From contig NZ_CP007451.1 in the NCBI RefSeq assembly GCF_000626635.1, positions 2,666,001 through 2,730,000 of the forward strand: a stretch of 64,000 nt of DNA. The letters are read 5' to 3'. The position numbers and the translations under genes are program-made. The notes under the pieces are model-generated. The model saw nothing but the letters and a program-made list of their open reading frames with translations. It made no database searches and was not told the DNA's origin. The stretch's first letter is position 1. Each line of letters opens with the position of its first letter. Of the stretch, positions 43,218 to 51,449 are shown piece by piece. This DNA comes from Draconibacterium orientale. GTDB taxonomy: Bacteria > Bacteroidota > Bacteroidia > Bacteroidales > Prolixibacteraceae.

Positions 43218-44267
43218 CTAACCAGCCGTATTTCGGTAAACGACCAGTTTGTCTTTCCCGATTGATTCCGATTGCCCGGATGTTGCCGGCAGCGATGGAG
43301 CTTTTATGCCGCTGCCAAATTGTGTATGCCCGGTATAAACATGCGCTTCGTCCCACAACCCTGCATCGATAAAAGTTTTAAGCAGTTGTTCTCCGCCTTC
43401 AACAATCAGCGAGAGTATATTTTTTTGATGAAGCACTTTCAAAATTTGTGGAAGAAGCTGATCGGTGAAATCAATTTTAATGAATTCAGTGTTTTTATAG
43501 CTGTGATTTTCAAGTCCGTTAAAAACAATTGTTTCGGTTGAATTGTCGAACAAGTTCAGTTTTTTATTCAAACGTAGCTGGCGGTCTAACACAATACGCA
43601 TGGGGTTTTTCCCTTTTATCAGTCGTACGGTTAGCGACGGATTATCTTTCTCAGCCGTATTGGTTCCCACCATAATGGCATCTTCTTCGGCCCGCATTTG
43701 ATGCACCCGCAACAATGCCCGCGGCCCGGTAATCCAGGTCGGTTCGCCGTAGTCTTCGGCACTTCGGTCTTTATCAATAAAGCCATCAGAGGTTTGCGCC
43801 CATTTCAGCAAAATGTATGGCCGTTGTTTTTGATGAAAGGTAAAAAAGCGGCGGTTCAACTCGTCGCACTCGTTTTTCAGAACACCTGTTTTTACTTCAA
43901 TACCGGCATTTTTTAGTCGTTCAATTCCTTTTCCGGCCACTTTGGCAAACGGATCGATACTGCCAATTACCACGCGCGGAATTTGTTTCTGAATGATCAG
44001 ATCGGAACAGGGTGGTGTTAACCCGTAATGAGCGCAGGGTTCCAACGAAACGAAAATGGTACTTTCTTTCAGTTTTGCTGCATCGGTAACCGAGTTTATG
44101 GCGTTTACTTCGGCATGCGCCTGCCCGTGTTTCTGGTGAAATCCTTCGCCGATAATCCGGTCGGAATGAACAATAACGCAGCCAACCATCGGGTTTGGCG
44201 AAACATGTCCGGCACCCATTCGGGCCAGCTCGATACAACGAGCCATGTATTTTTCTTCGGTTGTCAT
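43218..44267 (-). CDS. ribD: Bifunctional riboflavin biosynthesis protein RibD (deaminase/reductase)
   Basis: The 349-residue enzyme starts at ATG 44267 (MTTEEKYMARCIELARMG); the in-frame extension to 44306 would cover the promoter. The N-terminal deaminase domain has zinc ligands in HAEVNAI and SLEPCAHYGLTPPCSDLI. The C-terminal reductase domain has LKWAQTSDGFIDKD, EDAIMVGTNTAEKDNPSLTVR and LIVEGGEQLLKTFI. It catalyses steps two and three of riboflavin synthesis. ribF lies 2 kb downstream in this window, on the same strand. Confidence 0.96.
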   Translation of the reverse strand: MTTEEKYMARCIELARMGAGHVSPNPMVGCVIVHSDRIIGEGFHQKHGQAHAEVNAINSVTDAAKLKESTIFVSLEPCAHYGLTPPCSDLIIQKQIPRVVIGSIDPFAKVAGKGIERLKNAGIEVKTGVLKNECDELNRRFFTFHQKQRPYILLKWAQTSDGFIDKDRSAEDYGEPTWITGPRALLRVHQMRAEEDAIMVGTNTAEKDNPSLTVRLIKGKNPMRIVLDRQLRLNKKLNLFDNSTETIVFNGLENHSYKNTEFIKIDFTDQLLPQILKVLHQKNILSLIVEGGEQLLKTFIDAGLWDEAHVYTGHTQFGSGIKAPSLPATSGQSESIGKDKLVVYRNTAG

Positions 44268-44289
44268 TTTAAAGGAAAGACTAAATTTG
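44261..44289 (+). promoter_or_regulatory. Promoter of prmC
   Basis: TTG (44261-44263), 18 bases, then TAAATTTG (44282-44289), a perfect TAnnTTTG box. The predicted start at about 44295 is 13 bases before ATG 44308. The -33 element lies within the first codons of divergent ribD. Confidence 0.7.
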
Positions 44290-44295
44290 CAGCAA

Positions 44296-44325
44296 CAAAA
44301 GTACACAATGCAGAAAACTATTCAA
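44296..44325 (-). promoter_or_regulatory. Promoter of ribD
   Basis: On the minus strand TTG (44325-44323), 19 bases, then TACTTTTG (44303-44296), a perfect TAnnTTTG box. The -33 element lies within the prmC coding start, so this promoter and that of prmC overlap back to back. Confidence 0.7.
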
Positions 44326-45147
44326 TATATCCGGGCAGAATTGGCGCCGTTTTATCCCGAAACCGAAATTGCCGGGTTTGTACAAATGATAATGAATAGC
44401 GTGTTGGGTTTGTCATATACGCAAATGATTCTGGAAAAAGACCGGGTGTTGGAAAACTCTGAATCCGACCAAATAAAAGCGATTGTTGAGCGGTTGAAAA
44501 TCCACGAACCCATTCAATACATTTTGGGTGTGGCCGAATTTTGTGGATTAGAGTTGAACGTACAACCGGGCGTTCTGATACCGCGACCGGAAACCGAGGA
44601 GCTGGTCGATTGGATCTGTAAAACTGAAATTCCTGCTTCTGCAAAAATCCTGGATATTGGCACGGGAAGTGGCTGTATTCCGCTGGCACTAAAAAATGAG
44701 CTTCCCGCAGCGGAGGTGATGGCTGTTGATGTGTCGGAAAAGGCATTGTCAATCGCTGCCGAAAACGCACAAAAACATCAGCTGGAGGTGGCATTTGAGC
44801 TCGCCGATATTTTAAAGTGGGAGGAACGCTCGTGGCCGCTGTTTGATGTGATTGTGAGCAATCCGCCCTATGTGATGGAACGCGAAAAAAAGCTAATGGA
44901 AGCCAATGTGTTGGAGCACGAACCCGAATTAGCTTTGTTTGTAAGCGATACCGACCCGTTGATTTTTTACCGCGCCATTGCACAGTTTGCTTCAAAACAA
45001 TTAAACGAAAGTGGCTTTCTGTTTTTCGAGATCAACGAAAACCTGGGAGACGAAATGGTGGACTTGGTTAAGCAGTTGGGATTTAAGTCGATAGAATTGC
45101 GCCGCGATTTGAACGGAAAAAACCGTATGCTCCGATGTCAAAAATAA
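44308..45147 (+). CDS. prmC: Peptide chain release factor N5-glutamine methyltransferase
   Basis: The 279-residue SAM-dependent enzyme methylates the GGQ glutamine of release factors. It has the N-terminal helical domain and the RPETEELVDW block. SAM motif I is ILDIGTGSGCIPLAL, motif II is VMAVDVSEKALSIAAENA, and the catalytic site is VSNPPYVM. ATG 44308 is chosen because the promoter box and family alignment start there; an in-frame extension to 44245 runs into ribD. Confidence 0.95.
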   Translation: MQKTIQYIRAELAPFYPETEIAGFVQMIMNSVLGLSYTQMILEKDRVLENSESDQIKAIVERLKIHEPIQYILGVAEFCGLELNVQPGVLIPRPETEELVDWICKTEIPASAKILDIGTGSGCIPLALKNELPAAEVMAVDVSEKALSIAAENAQKHQLEVAFELADILKWEERSWPLFDVIVSNPPYVMEREKKLMEANVLEHEPELALFVSDTDPLIFYRAIAQFASKQLNESGFLFFEINENLGDEMVDLVKQLGFKSIELRRDLNGKNRMLRCQK

Positions 45148-45230
45148 ACGGTTTCTGCATCATGAAAATGAATTTTTAGCGTTAAATATTGCGAACGATT
45201 TTTTATTTTGCAGTTAACTAAATCAACATT

Positions 45231-46298
45231 GTGAGAAAAGCACTCCGTAACATATTGTTTCTTGTTAATAGTCTTTTGGCGCTGGCCCTGGAGGTATCGT
45301 ACCTTTCGGTGTACATCGCGCCCGATAAGTATTGGCTGCCGTCCTTATTCGGAATGGCTTATCCGTTTTTGCTGGGTGGAAATCTTCTGTTTATTGTACT
45401 CTGGATTTTATTTAAACCGCGTTACGCCTTGTTATCGGTGGCAATGGTGTTGATTGGTTGGGGCTATTTTACGCGTTTTATGCAGCTAAAGGGCAAAAGT
45501 AGCGAAGAGGCCAACATTAAAGTTGTTTCGTATAATGTTAAACATTTTGTGGCCGATACCAGCGGAACGCAGAAAGAAAATGCAACAAAGATCATCTCAT
45601 TTTTGGCCGGTCAGAAAGCTGATATTATTTGTTTGCAGGAAGCCCGTTTGCGTAAGAACAGCATTTTTAATCTTGCCCAAACCGTACAAGACCTGGAATC
45701 GATAAAACACTACCAGTTTGCACGGTCGAGCACAACTTACGGTTCGGTTACCATGACCCGCTATCCGATTATTGATATGGGCGAAATACGATTTGAAAAT
45801 TCAAGAAATATTACCATTTATACCGATGTTTTGATCGACTCGGACACGGTTCGTATTTTCAATATTCATTTACAATCGTATCATATCGACCCATCGAAGT
45901 ATTCAATTATTGAATCGCCGGGAATAAACGAGGAAAAAGATATTGAAGAGGTGAAAGAAATGAGCGCCAAGTTTCGCGAGGCTTTTCAGTTGCGTGCCGA
46001 GCAGGTGCGCGAAATTCGTAAATACATCAATGAGTCACCTCATAACGTAATTGTTTGCGGCGATTTTAACGATACCCCGGTTTCTTTCTCGTACCATACT
46101 TTAGCCGATGGTTTAAGCGATGCATTTGTTAATTCGGGGCGGGGGATAGGACGTACCTACATCGGTAAGTTGCCTTCGTTTCGTATTGATTATATTTTGC
46201 ATGGCGACCGGTTTGAGTCGTACAATTTTGAAACACTCGATTACCGCATGTCCGATCATTTGCCAATAAGCTGTAGTTTGTTAATGAAAGATCAGTAG
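45231..46298 (+). CDS. Membrane-anchored endonuclease/exonuclease/phosphatase-family protein
   Basis: The 355-residue protein starts at GTG 45231 and has three N-terminal hydrophobic segments (about 8-30, 38-62, 65-84). An EEP domain follows with VVSYNVKHF, CLQEAR (metal Glu), the IFNIHLQS region, VCGDFNDTP and the final MSDHLPISC (catalytic Asp-His). The domain would face the periplasm. Substrates of this Bacteroidota subgroup are unknown. Its 3' end overlaps convergent ribF by 7 bp. Confidence 0.9.
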   Translation: MRKALRNILFLVNSLLALALEVSYLSVYIAPDKYWLPSLFGMAYPFLLGGNLLFIVLWILFKPRYALLSVAMVLIGWGYFTRFMQLKGKSSEEANIKVVSYNVKHFVADTSGTQKENATKIISFLAGQKADIICLQEARLRKNSIFNLAQTVQDLESIKHYQFARSSTTYGSVTMTRYPIIDMGEIRFENSRNITIYTDVLIDSDTVRIFNIHLQSYHIDPSKYSIIESPGINEEKDIEEVKEMSAKFREAFQLRAEQVREIRKYINESPHNVIVCGDFNDTPVSFSYHTLADGLSDAFVNSGRGIGRTYIGKLPSFRIDYILHGDRFESYNFETLDYRMSDHLPISCSLLMKDQ

Positions 46299-47227
46299 TG
46301 GGAAAGAAGTTTTTGAGCTACTTGTTTGTCTGATTTCAGTTGCTCCACCAAAGCGTCAACACCGGCGAATTTCTGCTCTTCCCTGATTTTGTCGATAAAA
46401 ATCAGCGTAACATCATCGCCATACATATCGCCCGAAAAATCAAAAATATTCACTTCTATACTTCGGTTGTCGGCATTGTTGTTAAAGGTAGGGCGCGTGC
46501 CTATGTTCAGCATACCTTTATACTGTTTGTCTTCCATTTCAACTAAAACAGCATAAACGCCGTAGCCCGGAATAATTTTGTATTTATCTGAAGCCTCAAT
46601 GTTTGCCGTGGGGAAACCCAGTTTGCGGCCCAGTTGCATGCCTTTTACAACGGTTCCGTGCAAAGTAAACGCGTAACCCAGGTATTGGTTGGCCTTTTTT
46701 ATATCGCCCGATTGCAGTGCAGCCCTTATTTTTGTTGAACTTACTTTTTCGGCTTCAACCGAGAGTGCATCGGTTTTTTTAACCGTAAAATTGTTCTTTT
46801 CGGCACAGGCCAGCAGGTACTCGTAGCCGCCCTCGCGGTTTTTGCCAAAGCGGTGGTCGTAGCCCACAACCAAACAACGGGTGCCAATTTTATTCACCAA
46901 AATATCTTTTACAAAATCGGTGTACGATAGCTCGGCAAATTCTTTGTTAAAGGGATAAATAATCAGGTGATCGACTCCAAACTTTTCGAATAACTTAATT
47001 TTCTCCTCCTTGGTGGTCAGCAACCGCAGGCTTTTTTCGTTGGGCGAAGTAACAATTCGCGGATGCGGGTAAAAAGTAAAGATCACCGTTTCGCCATTCA
47101 TTTCTTTGGCCAGTTGCTGCAGTTCTTCAACAACCGATTGATGTCCTTTGTGCAGCCCATCGAATGTACCAATGGTTACTACAGGGTTGGTGGCATTAAA
47201 ATCGTCGAGCGAATAATGGATCTTCAC
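46292..47227 (-). CDS. ribF: Bifunctional riboflavin kinase/FAD synthetase
   Basis: The 311-residue enzyme makes FMN and then FAD. The N-terminal FAD synthetase domain has VTIGTFDGLHKGHQSVVEEL, the FTFYPHPR region and VVGYDHRFGKNREGG. The kinase domain has GMQLGRKLGFPTANIE, GYGVYAVLVE and LNIGTRPTFNNNADNRSIEVNIFDFSGDMYG. A possible -7 box TAGGTTTG lies upstream at 47261-47254 (minus strand), without a clear -33 element. Confidence 0.96.
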   Translation of the reverse strand: MKIHYSLDDFNATNPVVTIGTFDGLHKGHQSVVEELQQLAKEMNGETVIFTFYPHPRIVTSPNEKSLRLLTTKEEKIKLFEKFGVDHLIIYPFNKEFAELSYTDFVKDILVNKIGTRCLVVGYDHRFGKNREGGYEYLLACAEKNNFTVKKTDALSVEAEKVSSTKIRAALQSGDIKKANQYLGYAFTLHGTVVKGMQLGRKLGFPTANIEASDKYKIIPGYGVYAVLVEMEDKQYKGMLNIGTRPTFNNNADNRSIEVNIFDFSGDMYGDDVTLIFIDKIREEQKFAGVDALVEQLKSDKQVAQKLLSHY

Positions 47228-47576
47228 TGGTTTTGTATAAATGTTTTGCGCTACAAACCTATTGAAAATTTTAAAGCTATTAAAGTGGGTACGCCGAATC
47301 GGAGTAAAATTATAGACCGCAGAATGTTTTTTTAACGATTATGCAAGAAATTCTATAAAACCGCCTGGAGGTAAAAAATTTTGTAATTGCCTTTATATCG
47401 CATTGAAACGATAAAAATTGTTATTTTCTTTGATTGCTATTTTCGATGAAAGCAAAATTGTTAATTTTACGGCCTTTATACAATACGGGCATCGTTGGTA
47501 TATTACTTAAGTTTAAAACCAATTAGTCCGTTTAAAATACCTTTTAGTAGAGGTTAATTAATCAGATTTAAAAAAC
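47228..47576. other. Divergent intergenic region, no gene seen
   Basis: This AT-rich 349-bp gap lies between ribF and the thioredoxin-fold gene. I find no open frame, repeat or hairpin of note; promoters for both genes must lie here. The start of the plus-strand gene has no strong TAnnTTTG match. Confidence 0.5.
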
Positions 47577-48725
47577 ATGACGTACAGAGTTTTATTTGTT
47601 TTAGTAGCTGTCCTGCTTGTGCTGGGAGGGTGTAAGAAAGACAAGGAGTTTACAATCCGTGGTAAAATTACGCACGCCGAAGACCAAACAATTGTTCTGG
47701 AAGAATTGCACACTTCTTCGCTAAAAAAGATCACAGAAACAAAAATCAATAAAAAAGGTGAGTTCGAGATTTCGGCAATGACCGGCATTCCAACATTTTA
47801 CCTTCTGAAACTTAACGATCAGAGTTTTATCACGCTGCTGGTTGACTCGGCAGAAACCGTTACTGTTGAAGCCGATGCTGCTAATTTCGATCGAGAGTAT
47901 AATGTTGAAGGTTCGCCGGGTTCGGCCCATGTGAAATTATTGGATTCGAAATTAAAAGAAACCCGGCATAAACTGGATTCTATCCGATCGTTGGATAATT
48001 TGTACAAAGGAAATCCGGAGTACGATAGTGTACGACCTCGCTGGGCTGAAGAATACGATAATATTGTGAAGGAACAAATAGAGTTCTCTACTCAATTCGT
48101 ACGGGATAATCCTTTTTCAATGGCAAGTGTTTTAGCCTTGTATCAAAAATTGGATAACAATTTTATTGTGCGCGATTTGCAGGTAATGAAAACGGCTGCT
48201 TCGGCCTTAAATTCGATCTACCCAAAATCGGAACAAGTACAGGCACTATATAACAATGCACTACAGATTGTTCGCGATAAACAGTCGGCCGATATGAAAA
48301 AATTTATTCAGGAACAAGGCGAAAACAGTCCTGAAATTACTTTGCCCGCTCCTGATGGAACCGAAGTAGCGCTGTCGTCGTTACGCGGAAAAGTTGTTTT
48401 GGTGCAGTTTTGGGCAGCCGTTGATCGTGCTTCCCGAATTCAAAACCCGGTGTTGGTTGAAGCTTACAATAAATACAAACGCAAAGGTTTCGAAATTTAC
48501 CAGGTAAGTGTAGATGTTAACCGTGCCGAGTGGGTGGATGCCATCGACAAGGACAAACTGCGCTGGATTAATGTTGGCGACATGGAAGGAAGTAAACTGG
48601 CGGCGGCTGTTTACAATATTCAAAGTGTTCCGTTTAACTACTTGTTAAACGAAGAAGGCGAAATTGTGGCCAAAAATCTTAGAGGACCGGCTTTGGATAA
48701 AGCGCTGGCTCAACTTCTTGACTAG
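47577..48725 (+). CDS. Thioredoxin-fold (TlpA-like) lipoprotein lacking the CxxC cysteines
   Basis: The 382-residue lipoprotein (VLGGC, Cys19) has an N-terminal DUF4369-like beta domain (FTIRGKITHAEDQTIVLEEL), a helical linker and a C-terminal AhpC/TSA-Redoxin domain (about 245-382: PEITLPAPDGTEVALSSLRGKVVLVQFWA). Where redox members have WCxxC, this protein has AAVDRASR, so neither catalytic Cys is present. VPFNYLLNEEGEIVAKNL keeps the cis-Pro loop. It cannot be a disulfide oxidoreductase; a binding or structural role is more likely. It is 15 bp upstream of lpxH. Confidence 0.85.
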   Translation: MTYRVLFVLVAVLLVLGGCKKDKEFTIRGKITHAEDQTIVLEELHTSSLKKITETKINKKGEFEISAMTGIPTFYLLKLNDQSFITLLVDSAETVTVEADAANFDREYNVEGSPGSAHVKLLDSKLKETRHKLDSIRSLDNLYKGNPEYDSVRPRWAEEYDNIVKEQIEFSTQFVRDNPFSMASVLALYQKLDNNFIVRDLQVMKTAASALNSIYPKSEQVQALYNNALQIVRDKQSADMKKFIQEQGENSPEITLPAPDGTEVALSSLRGKVVLVQFWAAVDRASRIQNPVLVEAYNKYKRKGFEIYQVSVDVNRAEWVDAIDKDKLRWINVGDMEGSKLAAAVYNIQSVPFNYLLNEEGEIVAKNLRGPALDKALAQLLD

Positions 48726-48740
48726 TATAAAAACGGTAAT

Positions 48741-49502
48741 TTGGCACAAAAACGGAAAATATATTTCATTTCCGATGTACATCTTGGTGCACCGGCATTG
48801 AATAACAACCGGGAGCGTGAGTTATTATTCGCGTCGTGGCTCGACGATATTAGTGATGATGTTGAAGAGTTGTATCTGATGGGCGATATTTTCGATTTCT
48901 GGTACGAATACAAAAAGGTTGTTCCCCGCGGTTTTACACGTATTCTGGGCCGGCTTGCCGATCTTACCGACAAAGGAATTCCGGTGCATTTTTTTACCGG
49001 AAACCACGATATGTGGGTGTGCGATTACCTGGCCGAAGAAACAGGAATTAAAGTTCATCACGATTATATCATACGCGAAATACACGGAAAACGATTTTTT
49101 CTGGCACATGGCGATGGTCTCGATGCTTCGGATAAAGGCTACATTTTTCTGAAAAAGATCTTCACCAATAACACCCTGCGGTGGTTTTTTTCGAGGTTGC
49201 ACCCTAATTTTGCATTCAATATTGCACATAAGTGGTCTGCATCCAGTAGGTTATCAAATGCGGATTATGACGATGATTTTATGGCAAATAGGGATGGAAT
49301 GTATAAATTTGCCGCGGATTTTTTAGCAACAAATCCAATTGATTATTTTATAATGGGCCATCGACATCAGTTGGTGAATGAAAAGATGAATGAAAAAACC
49401 CGATTTGTGCTGCTTGGCGATTGGATAAAATCATTCTCGTATGGTGTTTTTGATGGTGAAAAATTTGAATTAAAGACATATAAAGACAGAGTGAAAGCTT
49501 AA
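48741..49502 (+). CDS. lpxH: UDP-2,3-diacylglucosamine diphosphatase (LpxH-type metallophosphoesterase)
   Basis: The 253-residue enzyme probably starts at TTG 48741 (AQKRKIYFISDVHLGAP); no ATG is available before the first motif. It has the five metallophosphoesterase blocks SDVHLGA, MGDIFDFWYEY, FTGNHDMW, LAHGDGLD and MGHRHQ. The length and FFSRLHPN region match Bacteroidota LpxH-type proteins, which cleave UDP-diacylglucosamine to lipid X in lipid A synthesis. It sits between the thioredoxin-fold gene and the FabH-like gene (9 bp), probably in one operon. Confidence 0.88.
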   Translation: MAQKRKIYFISDVHLGAPALNNNRERELLFASWLDDISDDVEELYLMGDIFDFWYEYKKVVPRGFTRILGRLADLTDKGIPVHFFTGNHDMWVCDYLAEETGIKVHHDYIIREIHGKRFFLAHGDGLDASDKGYIFLKKIFTNNTLRWFFSRLHPNFAFNIAHKWSASSRLSNADYDDDFMANRDGMYKFAADFLATNPIDYFIMGHRHQLVNEKMNEKTRFVLLGDWIKSFSYGVFDGEKFELKTYKDRVKA

Positions 49503-49511
49503 TAAAGGATT

Positions 49512-50594
49512 ATGGCAAAGCAAACTTATACAAGAATTATTGGTACCGGAAGCGCGCTTCCAACTCAAATAATCAAGAATACACACTTTTTGAATAATGA
49601 GTTTTATACTCCTTCGAAGAAAAAGATTGAGGATAAAAGTAATGAGGAGATTATTCAGAAGTTAAAAGAGATTACCAATATTGAAGAACGCCGCTACATG
49701 GAAAGCAATTTGGTAACATCGGATATTGCAGCATCGGCAATTGCAGATGCCTGTAAAACGGCCGAAGTTTCGATGGAGAGCCTCGATTTTATTATTGTAT
49801 GCCATAATTTTGGCGATATCCCGGATGGTAGTTTCAGAACCGATGCGCTGCCAAGTTTAGCCAACAAGGTTAAAATGAAGCTGAAGATTAAAAATCCGGC
49901 TTGTTTTTGCCACGATGTTATATCGGGCTGCCCGGGATGGACACAAGGAATGATAACCGCCAACGCCTACATTAAAAGTGGCATGGCAAAACGCGGTGTT
50001 GTTGTTGGAGCCGATGCGCTATCGCGTATTTCCGATCCGCACGATCGCGATTCAATGATTTATGCCGATGGTGCAGGAGCAACTGTTGTTGAAGCCGTTG
50101 AAAGCGAAGAGCCTGTTGGAATCCTGTCTCACTCAAGCCGTTCAGATTCGGTTAAATATGCCAATCTGCTGATTTTCGGAGAATCAAGCAATCCGGATTA
50201 TGAAGGCGATGAGTTGTTTATTAAAATGGATGGCCGTAAGTTGTACGTTTATGCCATTACAACAGTGCCGGGAGTTGTAAAAGACAGCATCGAAAAAGCA
50301 GGTCTGGATTTGTCCGACATAAAAAAGATATTTATTCATCAGGCCAACGAAAAAATGGATGAGGCCATTCTTGCCGGTGTATTAAAGTTGTACGGCCAGA
50401 AAGAAGTGCCCGAAGGAATTATGCCAATGAGTATTAATAAGTTGGGGAACTCGTCAACGGCAACCGTACCAACATTGGTTGATTTGGTAGCCAAAGGAAA
50501 AATGGAAGGCCATGAAGTGAATGAAGGCGACTACACCATTTTCTGCTCGGTGGGTGCCGGAATGAACATCAATTCCATTGTTTATAAGTGGTAA
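49512..50594 (+). CDS. 3-oxoacyl-ACP synthase III (FabH)-like protein
   Basis: The 360-residue thiolase-fold enzyme retains the condensing triad. Cys lies in CHDVISGCPGWTQGMITANAY, His in IFIHQANEKMDEA and Asn in INKLGNSSTATVP. The first block deviates from the FabH text (usually GACSGF), so it may belong to a divergent KAS III group, not the housekeeping initiator of fatty acid synthesis. It follows lpxH by 9 bp. A terminator follows at 50621. Confidence 0.88.
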   Translation: MAKQTYTRIIGTGSALPTQIIKNTHFLNNEFYTPSKKKIEDKSNEEIIQKLKEITNIEERRYMESNLVTSDIAASAIADACKTAEVSMESLDFIIVCHNFGDIPDGSFRTDALPSLANKVKMKLKIKNPACFCHDVISGCPGWTQGMITANAYIKSGMAKRGVVVGADALSRISDPHDRDSMIYADGAGATVVEAVESEEPVGILSHSSRSDSVKYANLLIFGESSNPDYEGDELFIKMDGRKLYVYAITTVPGVVKDSIEKAGLDLSDIKKIFIHQANEKMDEAILAGVLKLYGQKEVPEGIMPMSINKLGNSSTATVPTLVDLVAKGKMEGHEVNEGDYTIFCSVGAGMNINSIVYKW

Positions 50595-50620
50595 GGATTT
50601 GCGGTTTTTAAGCAGAATAA

Positions 50621-50653
50621 AAGGCTCCGATCACTCGAAGGGATCGGAGCCTT
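50621..50653. terminator. Bidirectional terminator between the FabH-like gene and ung
   Basis: AAGGCTCCGATC (50621-50632) pairs perfectly with GATCGGAGCCTT (50642-50653), with A-rich and T-rich flanks. It separates two convergent genes. Confidence 0.88.
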
Positions 50654-50659
50654 TGGTTT

Positions 50660-51322
50660 TTACCACTTTATCGGTTCCAGTCCTTTTGAAACCAGAAATT
50701 CGTTGGTGCGGCTAAAATGTTTGTTGCCAAAAAATCCGCGGCTTGCCGAAAGCGGCGAAGGATGCACCGATGTTAACACAAAATGTTTCTCCTGGTCGAT
50801 AAATTTACTTTTGCTAATGGCATAGTTTCCCCATAGCAGGAAAACCACATTTTCTTTCTCTGCACTTATTTTTTTAATTACGGCATCGGTAAATTGCTCC
50901 CAACCTTTTTTCTGGTGCGAAGCTGCCTGATGCGCACGAACCGTTAAAGTGGCATTTATTAATAAAATGCCCTGCCTTGCCCAATCCGTTAAATCGCCAC
51001 TCTCCGGAATGGGTTTACCCACATCGCTGTTCAGCTCTTTAAAAATATTACGCAAACTTGGAGGAAATTTTATGCCCTCGTTCACCGAAAAGCAAAGTCC
51101 GTGTGCCTGCCCCGGTCCGTGATACGGATCCTGACCGATGATTACTACCTTTAGTTTTTCAAAGGGGCACTTATCGAACGCGTTAAAAATCAACTTACCG
51201 GGAGGATAAATCCGCTGTGTTTTATATTCGTTACGAACAAACGCGCTTAACTCCGAAAAATAATCCTTTTCAAACTCTTCTTTTAACTGTTTTCTCCAGC
51301 CTTCTTCAATTTTAACCTCCAT
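50660..51322 (-). CDS. ung: Uracil-DNA glycosylase (family 1)
   Basis: The 220-residue base-excision repair enzyme has GQDPYHGPGQAHGLCFSV (catalytic water-activating Asp), the SLRNIFKELNSD region, LLINATLTVRAHQAASH, LLWGNYA and HPSPLSASRGFFG (catalytic His loop). ATG 51322 is chosen: the family starts about there with VKIEEGWRKQLKEEF. An in-frame extension to 51379 lies inside the upstream promoter region. Confidence 0.97.
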   Translation of the reverse strand: MEVKIEEGWRKQLKEEFEKDYFSELSAFVRNEYKTQRIYPPGKLIFNAFDKCPFEKLKVVIIGQDPYHGPGQAHGLCFSVNEGIKFPPSLRNIFKELNSDVGKPIPESGDLTDWARQGILLINATLTVRAHQAASHQKKGWEQFTDAVIKKISAEKENVVFLLWGNYAISKSKFIDQEKHFVLTSVHPSPLSASRGFFGNKHFSRTNEFLVSKGLEPIKW

Positions 51323-51401
51323 AAAATGCGTGTAATTTTCTCCTAAAAATAGAAAAATTAACTGCCCTGAAAATTCCATAAACCATTTTTATCGTCAGCC
51401 C

Positions 51402-51430
51402 TTGGGCTTCTTTGCATTTTTGTATTTTTA
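51402..51430 (+). promoter_or_regulatory. Candidate promoter of rmuC
   Basis: TTG (51402-51404), 18 bases, TATTTTTA (51423-51430), one base off TAnnTTTG; ATG 51450 follows 19 bases later. Confidence 0.5.
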
Positions 51431-51449
51431 AGACTCAAATAAAATCAAA

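Noticed and set aside
44318-44995. 225-codon minus-strand open frame
   Set aside because: It is antisense to prmC and rich in Arg, Pro and His, typical of a shadow frame.
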